Numbered from the stretch's first letter, positions 17,381 to 25,977 are shown. The stretch: DNA of 64,000 bases from Tyzzerella sp. (GCA_017410145.1 JAFQRJ010000023.1:62001-126000); one strand, 5' to 3'. The notes: generated by a model not told the origin, from the sequence alone. Numbers and translations are program-made.

Positions 17381-18682
17381 ATGAAAAAAACAAAGTTACC
17401 TTCTAAATTTTGGTTTGCACTAACTATTTTCAGTCTAGTTGGGCAAGTGGCATGGGTAGTTGAAAACATGTATTTCAATGTATTTATCTATAAAATGTTC
17501 CACGCCAGTGCAGATGAAATATCATTGATGGTGTCAGCCAGTGCGATTTCTGCAACATTGACAACCATTTTAATAGGTGCATTGTCCGACAAAATCGGCA
17601 AGCGGAAATTATTTATCTGCAGCGGATACATATTGTGGGGAATCTCCATATGGAGTTTTTCATTAATTCGTATGGATATCATAGACAAATTATTTCCTAT
17701 GACTGTTTCAGCAGCAACTGTTGGGGTTTCGCTTGTAATCATCATGGATTGTGTCATGACATTTTTCGGTTCGGCTGCAAATGATGCCTGCTTTAATGCA
17801 TGGCTTACGGATGTGACAGACGATACAAACAGAGGAGCAGCTGAGGGAATTAATTCCATGATGCCACTAGTTGCAATTTTGGTTGTATTTGGCGGCTTTA
17901 TGGGATTTGATTTAAATAAGGCAGAAAGCTGGACCCTCATATACCAGATAATCGGAATCGTTGTGTTCATACTCGGAATACTTGCTATATTTCTGGTTCA
18001 GGATGTGCCGGTAGATACAAGCAACAACAAAAATTACTTTGGAAACATTTTTTATGGCTTCAGGCCTTCTGTAATCAAGCAGAACAAGTTGTTTTACATA
18101 ATTTTGACCGCATATGCAATGTTTTGTATTTCCATTCAGATATTTATGCCATATTTGATTTTGTACTACAATGTATCATTAGGGTTAGAAAACTATGTAC
18201 TTATTATGGCACCTGCGGTAATCGTTGCAGCCATTGTAACTGCATGTTATGGAAAGGTATACGACCGTTTTCATTTTAAAGCAGCTGTGATACCTGCAAT
18301 CAGCATTCTAATGTTAGGATATATTTTACTATATCTTTTCAAGGCAACATCACTTGTATTTATTGGCTCCTTATTTATGATGAGCGGATACTTAATGGGA
18401 ATGGCCGTGTTTGGTGCCATGCTACGTGATTATACACCTGCAAATCGCGCGGGAATGTTTCAAGGTCTTCGTATTGTAGGTCAAGTGCTTGTTCCTGGTA
18501 TTGTAGGTCCGGCTATTGGCGCTACAGTATTGAAAAATGCGGACACGGTATTAAATGATGACGGAACCCATTCTTTTATACCAAATGCAAACATATTCTT
18601 GGCTGCACTTATAGCAGCATGCTTTATATGGCTTGTTTTAGCCCTTATTTTCAAATTAATCAAAAAAGGCAAAGGAGATTAG
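17381..18682 (+). CDS. MFS transporter
   Basis: 433 residues with about 12 membrane helices. The loop between helices 2 and 3 has the MFS motif [26 protein letters not shown] stretch in the first helix and [20 protein letters not shown] after helix 4 resemble the sugar-transporter-like MFS group, but the substrate cannot be inferred. GAGGAA precedes the ATG. dtd follows after 7 nt and is likely cotranscribed. Confidence 0.85.
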   Translation: MKKTKLPSKFWFALTIFSLVGQVAWVVENMYFNVFIYKMFHASADEISLMVSASAISATLTTILIGALSDKIGKRKLFICSGYILWGISIWSFSLIRMDIIDKLFPMTVSAATVGVSLVIIMDCVMTFFGSAANDACFNAWLTDVTDDTNRGAAEGINSMMPLVAILVVFGGFMGFDLNKAESWTLIYQIIGIVVFILGILAIFLVQDVPVDTSNNKNYFGNIFYGFRPSVIKQNKLFYIILTAYAMFCISIQIFMPYLILYYNVSLGLENYVLIMAPAVIVAAIVTACYGKVYDRFHFKAAVIPAISILMLGYILLYLFKATSLVFIGSLFMMSGYLMGMAVFGAMLRDYTPANRAGMFQGLRIVGQVLVPGIVGPAIGATVLKNADTVLNDDGTHSFIPNANIFLAALIAACFIWLVLALIFKLIKKGKGD

Positions 18683-18689
18683 GCAAGAT

Positions 18690-19136
18690 ATGAAATTTGT
18701 AATACAGCGCGTTACAGAGGCTTCTGTAACGGTGGATGAAAAAATCATTGGTCAGATAAAAAAAGGATTTATGGTTTTAATCGGTGTCGGACAAAATGAT
18801 ACAAAGGAAATCGCAGATAAAATGGTAAAAAAATTAGTTGGTCTTCGTATTTTCGAAGATGAAAACGGGAAAACCAACTTGTCGCTTGCTGATGTTGACG
18901 GAGAACTATTATTAATTTCTCAATTTACCTTATATGCAAATTGCAAGAAAGGCTATCGTCCAAGTTTTACAGACTCCGGAGCACCGGATTTGGCCGAAAG
19001 CTTGTATGAGTATATCATCGCACAGTGCAAAGAAACAGTCCCAGTTGTTGAAACAGGAAGTTTTGGCGCAGATATGAAGGTTAGCTTAATCAACGATGGA
19101 CCATTTACCATAGTTTTAGATTCAGATCAACTATAA
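18690..19136 (+). CDS. dtd: D-aminoacyl-tRNA deacylase
   Basis: 148 residues, typical DTD length. SQFTLYA contains the SQF active-site motif; DGPFTI is the Gly-cisPro motif (usually GPVT or GPMT). The enzyme hydrolyses D-aminoacyl-tRNAs and glycyl-tRNA(Ala), keeping D-amino acids out of proteins. The ATG lies 7 nt after the MFS stop. Confidence 0.95.
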   Translation: MKFVIQRVTEASVTVDEKIIGQIKKGFMVLIGVGQNDTKEIADKMVKKLVGLRIFEDENGKTNLSLADVDGELLLISQFTLYANCKKGYRPSFTDSGAPDLAESLYEYIIAQCKETVPVVETGSFGADMKVSLINDGPFTIVLDSDQL

Positions 19137-19141
19137 CAAAT

Positions 19142-19186
19142 ATACGCCCCTGTTTCATTCGACAGGAGCGTATTACAGACTTTTTT
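19142..19186 (+). terminator. Terminator after dtd
   Basis: ATACGCCCCTGT (19142-19153) pairs with ACAGGAGCGTAT (19162-19173) with one mismatch. T6 follows at 19181-19186. It lies between convergent genes. Confidence 0.7.
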
Positions 19187-19188
19187 AA

Positions 19189-20253
19189 CTAAGATTCTCT
19201 CAATTTCACAGCAGATGCAGCCTGTCTGCGACGGTCTTCATCAATCGCTGCATAATGCTTGCGGGTGGTATTTACATCTTTGTGGCCTAAAACATCGGCT
19301 ACCAGGTAAATATCACCTGTTTCTTTGTATAAATTAGTACCATAGGTGCTGCGAAGCTTGTGAGGCGTAATTTTCTTATTAGGAGTTACCTGACGCGCAT
19401 ATTTCTTCACCATATTTTCTACAGCCTGAACGCCAATCCGTTTTCTTTGCATAGATAAAAACAAAGCATTTTCATGGGATGGGAGAGGAGTAATGACTGC
19501 TCGGTCTGTTTCAAGATAGTTATCTAATGCATCCCGAACCTCATCACCGAAATAAACAACCATTTCATTGCCGCCTTTTCTGGTGACTTTTATTCCATTA
19601 TTTTTAAAATCCACATCTTGAATATCTAATCCGACACATTCAGAAACACGAATTCCGGTACCTAGTAATAATGTGAGAATTGCAAGATCACGTGTTCTTG
19701 TTTTCTCATAAAATACCTTTTTTTGACCCGTCAATTGATTCCCGCATTCCTCGACATAATCCAACAAACGAACAACTTCATCAATATCCAAACGAATAAT
19801 GGCTTTATCATGAATCTTTGGTTTATCAACAAATACAGTTGGATTTTGTGTAATAAATTTATGTTTGTAAAGATATCGATATAGGCTACATAAGGCAGAA
19901 AACTTGCGTGCAAGTCCACGTTCCGTGTTAGTTATCTGTTTGTCATCCGGTGAATTATATACCTTTAAATAGTCTAAATATTCCTCTATATCCATCGAAT
20001 CAACCAGTTCTAAATCGTGTACTGTAAACTGATTCGTTGTATAGGAACGAAATTGCGGGTTGTTTTCAATTAAAAAATTAAAGAAGACACGTAAGTCGTA
20101 TGCATATGATATTCGCGTTTTTGAGGATGTTGTAGGCTCAATTGCGCGGAAATAATCTTTGACAAAGGGAGGGAGTGTCTTTAAAACTTCACGTAAACGT
20201 AATGTATTGTCAATATAAGATTGTTCGTAGTAGGTCTTTATATCTTTAGCCAT
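19189..20253 (-). CDS. Tyrosine recombinase, XerS-like
   Basis: 354 residues. An N-terminal core-binding domain (KTRISYAYDLRVFFNFL) precedes a catalytic domain with a complete set: Arg in TGIRVSE, Lys in TRKGG, HxxR in HKLRSTYGT, His in LGHKDVNTT and the nucleophile Tyr in RKHYAA. The long N-terminus and HKLRSTYGT resemble XerS-type single recombinases that resolve chromosome dimers, rather than phage integrases. No dif-like site was recognised nearby. AAAGGAA precedes the ATG. Confidence 0.8.
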   Translation of the reverse strand: MAKDIKTYYEQSYIDNTLRLREVLKTLPPFVKDYFRAIEPTTSSKTRISYAYDLRVFFNFLIENNPQFRSYTTNQFTVHDLELVDSMDIEEYLDYLKVYNSPDDKQITNTERGLARKFSALCSLYRYLYKHKFITQNPTVFVDKPKIHDKAIIRLDIDEVVRLLDYVEECGNQLTGQKKVFYEKTRTRDLAILTLLLGTGIRVSECVGLDIQDVDFKNNGIKVTRKGGNEMVVYFGDEVRDALDNYLETDRAVITPLPSHENALFLSMQRKRIGVQAVENMVKKYARQVTPNKKITPHKLRSTYGTNLYKETGDIYLVADVLGHKDVNTTRKHYAAIDEDRRRQAASAVKLRES

Positions 20254-20284
20254 GAGAAGAGGTTCCTTTCATAAATATATAGAT

Positions 20285-20313
20285 ATTATAGCATTTATGG
20301 TGTTTTTTGTCTA
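20285..20313 (-). promoter_or_regulatory. Promoter of xerS-like gene
   Basis: On the minus strand, TAGACA (20313-20308) and TATAAT (20290-20285) are 17 bp apart, about 32 bp before the start codon. Confidence 0.65.
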
Positions 20314-20363
20314 CATCTTTTGGAAAAATCGGTGTTTGTCGTATAGATGTACTTCGCTAAATA

Positions 20364-20402
20364 AAAGGCTATTACTCAGTATCACACCTTATAACAGCCT
20401 TT
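20364..20402 (-). terminator. Terminator of yneA-like gene
   Basis: In the minus-strand RNA, AAAGGCUGUUA (20402-20392) pairs fully, with one G-U, with UAAUAGCCUUU (20374-20364), followed by a short U run. It lies 24 bp after the yneA-like stop. Confidence 0.7.
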
Positions 20403-20425
20403 GGGAGAGCTACTCTCACGATATT

Positions 20426-20791
20426 TTAATGTATTTCTGTATCATAATAAGCAACCAATAAATGTTGTCCTGCATAAATGGTATCTGATGTCAAAGAATT
20501 TAATTGCTTTAATTCATGAACATATTCGCGTGTATCTTCATATGAGTCATTACAATATTCTTCAGCAATACTCCAGAGGGAGTCTCCTGATTCAATCGTA
20601 ATGCTCTTATAATATTTGTATTGTGGTACGTCTGCAGATGGATTCTTAGCCTTTGAAAAAATCGTTCCAAATACAATGCTTCCTAATGTTATAACAAACA
20701 AAGCTGCTAGCAATAAAATCATTCTACGCTTTGCAATCTGTTTTCTCTTTTTTATCGTTGCTCTTTTTTGTCTCTCCTGTATTGTCATCAT
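20426..20791 (-). CDS. yneA: LysM membrane protein, YneA-like SOS division inhibitor
   Basis: 121 residues. A basic N-terminus and one membrane helix (MILLLAALFVITLGSIVFG, about 24-42) precede a single LysM domain (SITIESGDSLWSIAEEYC ... YAGQHLLV). The domain order, small size and divergent position next to lexA match B. subtilis YneA, which delays septation after DNA damage. The promoter overlaps a near-consensus LexA box. Function is inferred from this context. Confidence 0.8.
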   Translation of the reverse strand: MMTIQERQKRATIKKRKQIAKRRMILLLAALFVITLGSIVFGTIFSKAKNPSADVPQYKYYKSITIESGDSLWSIAEEYCNDSYEDTREYVHELKQLNSLTSDTIYAGQHLLVAYYDTEIH

Positions 20792-20824
20792 ATGTATCCC
20801 CCTAAGTTATATTCTCCTATTAAT

Positions 20825-20838
20825 CGAACATTTATTCC
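20825..20838. promoter_or_regulatory. Candidate LexA box 1
   Basis: CGAACATTTATTCC resembles the Gram-positive SOS box CGAACRNRYGTTYC, with the central G lost. It abuts box 2 downstream of the yneA promoter. Confidence 0.5.
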
Positions 20839-20851
20839 GAACAATTGTTCT
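20838..20851. promoter_or_regulatory. LexA box 2
   Basis: CGAACAATTGTTCT contains the perfect palindrome GAAC-AATT-GTTC. It lies just downstream of the yneA -10 element, where bound LexA would block transcription. Confidence 0.85.
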
Positions 20852-20863
20852 GTTCGTATTTTG

Positions 20864-20892
20864 AGTATACTACACGAACAAATGTTTGTCAA
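20864..20892 (-). promoter_or_regulatory. Promoter of yneA-like gene
   Basis: On the minus strand, consensus TTGACA (20892-20887) and TATACT (20869-20864) are 17 bp apart. LexA box 3 covers the spacer and the edge of the -35. Confidence 0.8.
20875..20888. promoter_or_regulatory. LexA box 3
   Basis: CGAACAAATGTTTG matches the SOS consensus except for the last base. It sits between the -35 and -10 of the yneA-like promoter. Confidence 0.8.
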
Positions 20893-20901
20893 CAGAAAAA
20901 T

Positions 20902-20915
20902 CGAACATATTTTCT
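20902..20915. promoter_or_regulatory. Candidate LexA box 4
   Basis: CGAACATATTTTCT keeps the CGAAC half and loses the G of the other half. It lies upstream of the lexA promoter. Confidence 0.5.
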
Positions 20916-20928
20916 AAACATTTGTTTG
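20915..20928. promoter_or_regulatory. Candidate LexA box 5
   Basis: TAAACATTTGTTTG is a palindrome of AAAC-ATTT-GTTT type. It overlaps the first bases of the lexA -35 element, a position suited to autorepression. Confidence 0.5.
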
Positions 20929-20954
20929 CTTTTTGAAATATACTGTGTTAGAAT
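20926..20954 (+). promoter_or_regulatory. Promoter of lexA
   Basis: TTGCTT (20926-20931) and TAGAAT (20949-20954) with a 17-bp spacer, 34 bp before the lexA ATG. Confidence 0.65.
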
Positions 20955-20988
20955 ACAAATATAGATAAAGATTTTAGGAGGTCATATC

Positions 20989-21603
20989 ATGGCACAAGGT
21001 AAAATTAGCAAGAAACAACTTGAAATTTTAGAATACATAAAATCAGAAATTTTACGAATCGGTTATCCACCTGCAGTTCGCGAAATTTGCGAAGCTGTGA
21101 ACTTACGCTCTACTTCTTCTGTTCACGCGCATTTAGAATCTTTAGAAAAGAATGGTTATATCAGACGTGACCCTACAAAGCCACGTGCGATTGAAATTAT
21201 CGACGACAGCTTTAATTTAACAAGACGCGAAATGGTCAATGTTCCTATGGTAGGACAAGTTGCTGCAGGCGAACCGATTCTTGCAGAACAAAATATTTCA
21301 AACTACTTTCCTATTCCAATGGAGTTCATGCCTAATAATGATACATTTATGCTCACAGTCAAGGGCGAAAGCATGATTAATGTAGGTATTTATGATGGTG
21401 ATTATGTTCTTGTGGAACAATGTAGTACTGCAAGAAATGGAGATATGATTGTTGCTCTTGTTGAAGACAGCGCAACTGTTAAGACGTTCTATAAAGAAGA
21501 TGGCTACTATCGTCTCCAACCAGAAAATGACTCTATGGACCCGATTATCGTATTTGATTGCCAGATACTTGGTAAAGTAATTGGTGTATTTAGATTTTTA
21601 TAA
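20989..21603 (+). CDS. lexA: SOS repressor LexA
   Basis: 204 residues. An N-terminal winged helix (GYPPAVREICEAVNLRSTSSVHAHLESLEKNGYI) binds DNA; the C-terminal part is an S24 self-cleaving protease. The cleavage bond is A93-G94 (QVAAGEP), and the catalytic pair is S128 (KGESM) and K165 (ATVKTF). RecA filaments trigger cleavage, which derepresses SOS genes. AGGAGG precedes the ATG. The divergent gap holds up to five LexA boxes. Confidence 0.97.
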   Translation: MAQGKISKKQLEILEYIKSEILRIGYPPAVREICEAVNLRSTSSVHAHLESLEKNGYIRRDPTKPRAIEIIDDSFNLTRREMVNVPMVGQVAAGEPILAEQNISNYFPIPMEFMPNNDTFMLTVKGESMINVGIYDGDYVLVEQCSTARNGDMIVALVEDSATVKTFYKEDGYYRLQPENDSMDPIIVFDCQILGKVIGVFRFL

Positions 21604-21630
21604 TACATACGTTTTAAAAGAATAAATAAA

Positions 21631-21667
21631 AAGATGTTGTTACAAAAAATGTAGCAACATCTTTTTT
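21631..21667 (+). terminator. Terminator after lexA
   Basis: AAGATGTTGTTACA (21631-21644) pairs with TGTAGCAACATCTT (21650-21663), one G-U, with a 5-nt loop and trailing T6. It probably also ends the convergent rsfS transcript. Confidence 0.85.
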
Positions 21668-21683
21668 CATAGAGTTATTTTTA

Positions 21684-22034
21684 TTATAAATTCTCTACAT
21701 CCGTATACTTTCCATCTCTCCAGATTCTTTCCAAATCATAGAATAGACGATTTTCTTTATCAAATACATGAACAATGATGTTCCCAAAATCTAATAACAC
21801 CCAGTTTCCAAGGCCATAGCCTTCCCGTTGTTTTGGCTCAAATCCTTCTTTTGAAAGCTTTTCTTCCACATTTTCAACTAAGGCACGCACCTGACTTTCA
21901 TTGGAACCGTTTGCAATAATGAAATAATCAGCAAGTACTGAGATTTCTGAGATATCGATTACTTTGATATCCTCTCCTAATTTTTCATCTAAAGCTTCGT
22001 AGGCTAATTTCGCCATTTTTCTTGATTGTTCCAT
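21684..22034 (-). CDS. rsfS: Ribosome silencing factor RsfS
   Basis: 116 residues of the RsfS/YbeB/Iojap family: DISEISVLADYFIIANGSNESQV and GNWVLLDFGNIIVHVF are the core motifs. It binds L14 on the 50S subunit and blocks subunit joining when nutrients are scarce. It follows nadD-yqeK by 13 nt, the usual Firmicute order. Confidence 0.95.
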   Translation of the reverse strand: MEQSRKMAKLAYEALDEKLGEDIKVIDISEISVLADYFIIANGSNESQVRALVENVEEKLSKEGFEPKQREGYGLGNWVLLDFGNIIVHVFDKENRLFYDLERIWRDGKYTDVENL

Positions 22035-22047
22035 GAGTTTACTCCTT

Positions 22048-23220
22048 TCATTTATTCAAAAGTTTTTTATAGTACAAATATGTCTGTTCTGTCATAGGGT
22101 CAATGACATCCTGTTTCGTCTCCAAATACGCCAATGTAGCCTTTAAAATGGTATATAGGCATTCGTCTAGGTCAACCCTTGCTAAACGCCTTATTTCGTC
22201 CAAATTCGGCGCCTGATTGCGATTTGGCTCAATATAATCAGCGATATAGATAATCTTATCTATTTTCGTCATTTCAGGACGTCCTGTTGTATGCCATCGA
22301 ATCGCATCTAAGATTTCTTCATCATCAATGCCATAATCTGCTTTGGCAAGATATGCACCTAATTTTGCATGCAATAAAAATGGGTTGCGTTCTTCTGCCT
22401 CTGTTATGGTTAAACCATACTTCTGACAAAAACGTAATTGCTCCTGTCCGCCAAACCCTTTCGCGCAATCATGCAGTAACGCTGCAATCTCAGCTTTCCT
22501 TTCATCCACATGATATTGTTTCGCTAATTGCATTGCCGTCTCCACAACACCAAGTGTATGCATAAAACGGGACTCCTTCTGACTTTTTTGAACCTTTTGT
22601 TTCATCTCCTCCAAGTCATCCACAAACAGATGATGTTCTTGGATATATTGATAGACTGATTCCGGAATCATATCCCGAACGGATAATCCATTCTTTAATC
22701 TATGGCGTATTTCCGTAGATGAAATGTCGACATTTGGAGTTTTTAACAAACGGATATCTGCGTCATATTTTTGATTCAGATATGATATTTGTGTCATCAT
22801 TTCATCTGTATTTTTATCATCTCGATACGCCGCGAGAATTACACAAGTTTTTACAAGCTTTTCCGGATGCACCCAGTTTTCTAGTGCAAATAAGGAATCT
22901 GCACCAATAATGAAGTAAAACTCACACTCCGGATACACTTCTTTAAAATGTTGCATAGTTAAATATGAATAATTAACATCCTTGCATTCTACTTCATAAA
23001 GCTGTAGCACAAACCCGTCTTTATCTGCAATAGCCCTGCGAACCATTTCCACACGATGTTTCGTTTGCGACTGGATTTTCACATTCATCTTGTGCGGTGG
23101 ATTTCCATTTGGCATGAACCAGATTTCATCCAACGAGAATAAATTTCTGGCATATTCACCAAGCATTACATGGCCATTATGAATTGGGTCAAAAGTTCCA
23201 CCCATAATTCCAATTTTCAT
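22048..23220 (-). CDS. nadD: NadD-YqeK fusion: nicotinate-nucleotide adenylyltransferase plus HD hydrolase
   Basis: 390 residues in one frame. Residues 1-200 are NadD: GGTFDPIHNGH (8-18) is the nucleotidyltransferase motif and ISSTEIRHRL is the conserved C-terminal motif; it makes deamido-NAD from NaMN and ATP. From about 218 an HD domain of the YqeK type follows (HTLGVVETA ... ALLHDCAKGF), which hydrolyses Ap4A symmetrically. The two are separate adjacent genes in B. subtilis. It overlaps the yhbY stop by 1 nt. Confidence 0.93.
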   Translation of the reverse strand: MKIGIMGGTFDPIHNGHVMLGEYARNLFSLDEIWFMPNGNPPHKMNVKIQSQTKHRVEMVRRAIADKDGFVLQLYEVECKDVNYSYLTMQHFKEVYPECEFYFIIGADSLFALENWVHPEKLVKTCVILAAYRDDKNTDEMMTQISYLNQKYDADIRLLKTPNVDISSTEIRHRLKNGLSVRDMIPESVYQYIQEHHLFVDDLEEMKQKVQKSQKESRFMHTLGVVETAMQLAKQYHVDERKAEIAALLHDCAKGFGGQEQLRFCQKYGLTITEAEERNPFLLHAKLGAYLAKADYGIDDEEILDAIRWHTTGRPEMTKIDKIIYIADYIEPNRNQAPNLDEIRRLARVDLDECLYTILKATLAYLETKQDVIDPMTEQTYLYYKKLLNK

Positions 23221-23519
23221 TATTTTTTCTCCGGCAAAATAATTTTCTTTTTCTCGTCTTTTCCCTCTTTATACAGCGTGATCTTCTTACCCACAACTTG
23301 TACAACTTCCGAACGTGTACGTTCTGCCAAAACCTGAGCAAGTTCTTTTGGGTCATCCATACAATTTTGTAACACACTGATTTTAATCAGCTCTCTTGCC
23401 TCTAATGCTTCGTTAATTGCACCTGTAAATTCCGGTGTCAGACTGGATTTTCCAATCTGGAAAATCGGGTCCATTGTCATGGCAAGGCTTCTTAAATATG
23501 CTCTTTGTTTTGAGTTCAC
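23220..23519 (-). CDS. yhbY: YhbY family RNA-binding protein
   Basis: 99 residues with a CRS1/YhbY (CRM) domain: LRSLAMTMDPIFQIGKSSLT is the N-terminal signature with a GKxGxT-like loop, and ARELIKISVLQN is the second motif. It is associated with 50S assembly. The gene lies between obg and nadD-yqeK, as in many Firmicutes, with a 1-nt stop/start overlap to the next gene. Confidence 0.92.
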   Translation of the reverse strand: MNSKQRAYLRSLAMTMDPIFQIGKSSLTPEFTGAINEALEARELIKISVLQNCMDDPKELAQVLAERTRSEVVQVVGKKITLYKEGKDEKKKIILPEKK

Positions 23520-23548
23520 TTTTCTCTCTCCTTCTCTATCTATAGTTA

Positions 23549-24835
23549 TTATTTGTAATAATCAAATTGTAATCCATACATGCGAACGGTATCGCCTTCC
23601 TGAATTCCGGCTGCCTCTAATTCATCTAAGATACCTGTTTCTTTCAAAAATGTCTGGAAGAACGCAAATCCTTTTTCAGAGTCTAGGTTCGTATATCCAA
23701 GCATCTTTTCAATCTTCGGACCTTCTACTACATACATTCCATCTTCATCCACTTCTACTGTGTATGGTAAATCAACATGAATCAATTCATTTTCTGGGAA
23801 GTATTCCTGTTCAAATACGACAGGTGCCTGGTCAAGGGTCTTTAACTGCTCATTTACATAATATAACAGTTCTTTAATACCTTCACCGGAAACGCCGGAA
23901 ATCGCAAATACTTTTATTCCCTGCGGTTCAAATTCTGCACGTATTTTTGCTACAGGATCTTCATCACCTGCATAAATTAAATCCGTTTTATTTGCTGCAA
24001 TGACCTGTGGACGTGTTGCAATTTCCTCGTTATATGCTTTTAACTCAGCATTAATTGCGTAAATGTCTTCAATTGGATCACGACCTTCTGATGATGCCGC
24101 ATCCACCACGTGAATCATCATTTTGGTACGTTCAATGTGTCGTAAAAATTCATGACCGAGTCCAATCCCTTGAGAGGCTCCTTCAATCAATCCCGGGATA
24201 TCTGCAATGACAAATCCCTCACTGCCTTCTAAGTCAACTACGCCAAGATTCGGATTTAAGGTTGTAAAATGGTAATTAGCAATCTTTGGATTCGCATTCG
24301 TTACGCGAGAAAGCAAGGTGGATTTACCTACGTTCGGGAAACCAACAAGCCCTACATCCGCTATTACTTTTAATTCCAATAAAACTTCTAACTCCTGAGC
24401 AGCTTGTCCTGGTTGTGCATACTTTGGAATCTGCATCGTTGCAGTTGCAAAATGTTGATTGCCAAGACCGCCTCGACCACCTTTTAAAATTATCTGTCTG
24501 TTATTATCACCGGACATATCAGCGATTACTTTTCCTGTTTCAGCCTCTTTAATAACCGTTCCTTCAGGTACTTTTAATATAATATCTTCCGCATCAGCAC
24601 CATGACATTTTCTCTTGCCACCCTGTTCGCCGTCTTTGGCAACATATTTTCTTTTATGTCTGTAATCGACCAATGTGTTTAATCCTTTATCTACTTCAAA
24701 AATTACATCTCCGCCACGACCGCCATCGCCACCGTCCGGTCCACCATTTGGAACATATAATTCCCTGCGAAAACTCACATGCCCATCTCCGCCTTTTCCG
24801 GAACGAATATAAATTTTAGCTCTATCTGCAAACAT
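23549..24835 (-). CDS. obgE: GTPase Obg/CgtA
   Basis: 428 residues in three domains: the glycine-rich Obg fold (1-158; GGDGHVSFRRE, GGRGGDVIFE), a G domain with GFPNVGKSTL, DIPGLIEGAS and NKTD, and a C-terminal OCT domain (from about 345; FEQEYFPENE...), found in Gram-positive Obg. It acts in late 50S assembly and the stringent response. It has its own promoter after the rpmA terminator. Confidence 0.97.
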   Translation of the reverse strand: MFADRAKIYIRSGKGGDGHVSFRRELYVPNGGPDGGDGGRGGDVIFEVDKGLNTLVDYRHKRKYVAKDGEQGGKRKCHGADAEDIILKVPEGTVIKEAETGKVIADMSGDNNRQIILKGGRGGLGNQHFATATMQIPKYAQPGQAAQELEVLLELKVIADVGLVGFPNVGKSTLLSRVTNANPKIANYHFTTLNPNLGVVDLEGSEGFVIADIPGLIEGASQGIGLGHEFLRHIERTKMMIHVVDAASSEGRDPIEDIYAINAELKAYNEEIATRPQVIAANKTDLIYAGDEDPVAKIRAEFEPQGIKVFAISGVSGEGIKELLYYVNEQLKTLDQAPVVFEQEYFPENELIHVDLPYTVEVDEDGMYVVEGPKIEKMLGYTNLDSEKGFAFFQTFLKETGILDELEAAGIQEGDTVRMYGLQFDYYK

Positions 24836-24865
24836 TTATTTCACCTACTTTTCTGATATAAGACT

Positions 24866-24894
24866 AGTATATATAAATTTTATGCAAAAAACAA
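24866..24894 (-). promoter_or_regulatory. Promoter of obg
   Basis: On the minus strand, TTGTTT (24894-24889) and TATACT (24871-24866) are 17 bp apart, about 31 bp before the start codon. The -35 lies in the tail of the rpmA terminator. Confidence 0.6.
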
Positions 24895-24921
24895 GGCTTC
24901 AAACCGATTGATTTGAAGCCT
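24894..24921 (-). terminator. Terminator after rpmA
   Basis: AGGCTTCAAA (24894-24903) pairs with TTTGAAGCCT (24912-24921). On the minus strand it is followed by TTGTTTTTTG. Confidence 0.85.
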
Positions 24922-24934
24922 ATTTTTCTGATAA

Positions 24935-25219
24935 TTATTCAGCTACTGGATAGATAGAAACTTGTTTCTTATCTCTTCCTTTTCTTTCGAATCTTACAAC
25001 ACCGTCAACTAATGCGAATAATGTATCGTCACCACCGCGTCCTACGTTGATACCTGGGTGAATCTTAGTTCCACGTTGTCTATAAAGGATATTTCCAGCT
25101 TTTACAAATTGTCCGTCAGCTCTTTTCGCACCTAATCTCTTAGATTCAGAGTCTCTACCGTTCTTTGTAGAACCAACTCCCTTTTTATGAGCGAAAAATT
25201 GAAGGTTTAATTTCATCAT
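24935..25219 (-). CDS. rpmA: 50S ribosomal protein L27 with cleavable N-terminus
   Basis: 94 residues. The start [14 protein letters not shown] carries the N-terminal extension found in Firmicutes; in S. aureus a protease (Prp) cuts the equivalent site between F9 and A10. The mature N-terminus reaches towards the peptidyl transferase centre. The rest ([29 protein letters not shown]) is canonical. prp lies 5 nt upstream in the same operon. Confidence 0.97.
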   Translation of the reverse strand: MMKLNLQFFAHKKGVGSTKNGRDSESKRLGAKRADGQFVKAGNILYRQRGTKIHPGINVGRGGDDTLFALVDGVVRFERKGRDKKQVSIYPVAE

Positions 25220-25224
25220 GGTGT

Positions 25225-25554
25225 TTACACCTCCTCAAATATTAAATCGATATATTCTGTGTATTCTTCGTTGTCTTCCAATGTCTGTAATCCCAGAACC
25301 ATTGTCTCTAACAACAGTGTTGTCTCTTTCGTAGTTTCTTCTACTTGAAATTCGATGGTTGCATCTTCTTCATTTACCATCTGCGTGAATTTTACGTCCG
25401 TAAACTGTTCTATTGCATTCATGGTATTAATCACAAGAATTGAAATTGCAGAACATACAATATCGTTGCCCGCCTCATCAAATCCAGCATGTTCAAAAAC
25501 TTTAAATCCAACACATTCATTTTTTACATTTTTGTAAATGGTTACCTTAGTCAT
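25225..25554 (-). CDS. prp: Ribosomal-processing cysteine protease Prp
   Basis: 109 residues. His22 ([14 protein letters not shown]) and Cys34 match the catalytic dyad positions H22/C34 described for S. aureus Prp. It removes the L27 N-terminal extension, an essential step in staphylococci. It sits between rplU and rpmA, the standard place. No other protease signature is present. Confidence 0.93.
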   Translation of the reverse strand: MTKVTIYKNVKNECVGFKVFEHAGFDEAGNDIVCSAISILVINTMNAIEQFTDVKFTQMVNEEDATIEFQVEETTKETTLLLETMVLGLQTLEDNEEYTEYIDLIFEEV

Positions 25555-25563
25555 AACATTAAA

Positions 25564-25872
25564 TTAAGCGTTGATTTTTTCAATCTTAACTTCTGTGTAC
25601 TGTTGTCTGTGACCGTTTTTCTTATGGTATCCAGTTTTTCTCTTATACTTGTAAACGATAACTTTTTTTGCTTTTCCGTCGCCAATTACAGAAGCTGTAA
25701 CTGTTGCGCCTTCTACTGTTGGATTACCAACTTTTAATTCAGCATCGCTAACTGCAAGTACTTGGTCAAATGTAAAAGTTTCTCCAGCTTCTACACCAAG
25801 TTTTTCCACTCTAATGATATCGCCTTCGGCTACTTTGTACTGTTTACCACCTGTTGCTATAATTGCGTACAT
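25564..25872 (-). CDS. rplU: 50S ribosomal protein L21
   Basis: 102 residues, a complete L21: [20 protein letters not shown] at the start and [22 protein letters not shown] near the C-terminus are invariant-type motifs. First gene of rplU-prp-rpmA. AGGAGGTG precedes the ATG, and the 5' UTR resembles the known L21 leader. Confidence 0.97.
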   Translation of the reverse strand: MYAIIATGGKQYKVAEGDIIRVEKLGVEAGETFTFDQVLAVSDAELKVGNPTVEGATVTASVIGDGKAKKVIVYKYKRKTGYHKKNGHRQQYTEVKIEKINA

Positions 25873-25971
25873 ATGGCACCTCCTATTATCATTACTCGCC
25901 AGTTGTGGTGTTATAAGCTACTATGTAAACATAAAAACCTATAAACTTGCAAACCTCACTGTGCGGCATAC
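25873..25971 (-). ncRNA. Ribosomal protein L21 leader
   Basis: The roughly 98-nt 5' UTR of rplU contains ACACCACAACUGGCGAGUA about 15 nt before the ribosome site. This and the preceding GUUUACAUAGUAGCUUAUAAC segment look like the Firmicute L21 leader family (Rfam L21_leader), thought to mediate autoregulation. The 5' boundary is set by the promoter. The identification is from memory of the conserved motif. Confidence 0.65.
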
Positions 25972-25977
25972 TCATGT

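Noticed and set aside
17488..17970. 160-residue open frame antisense to the MFS gene
   Set aside because: Shadow of a membrane-protein gene, with no start signal and no family motif.
19189..20253. Phage or island integrase
   Set aside because: No att-like repeats, tRNA, excisionase or cargo genes lie nearby; neighbours are dtd and the SOS pair, and the motifs fit a XerS-type housekeeping recombinase.
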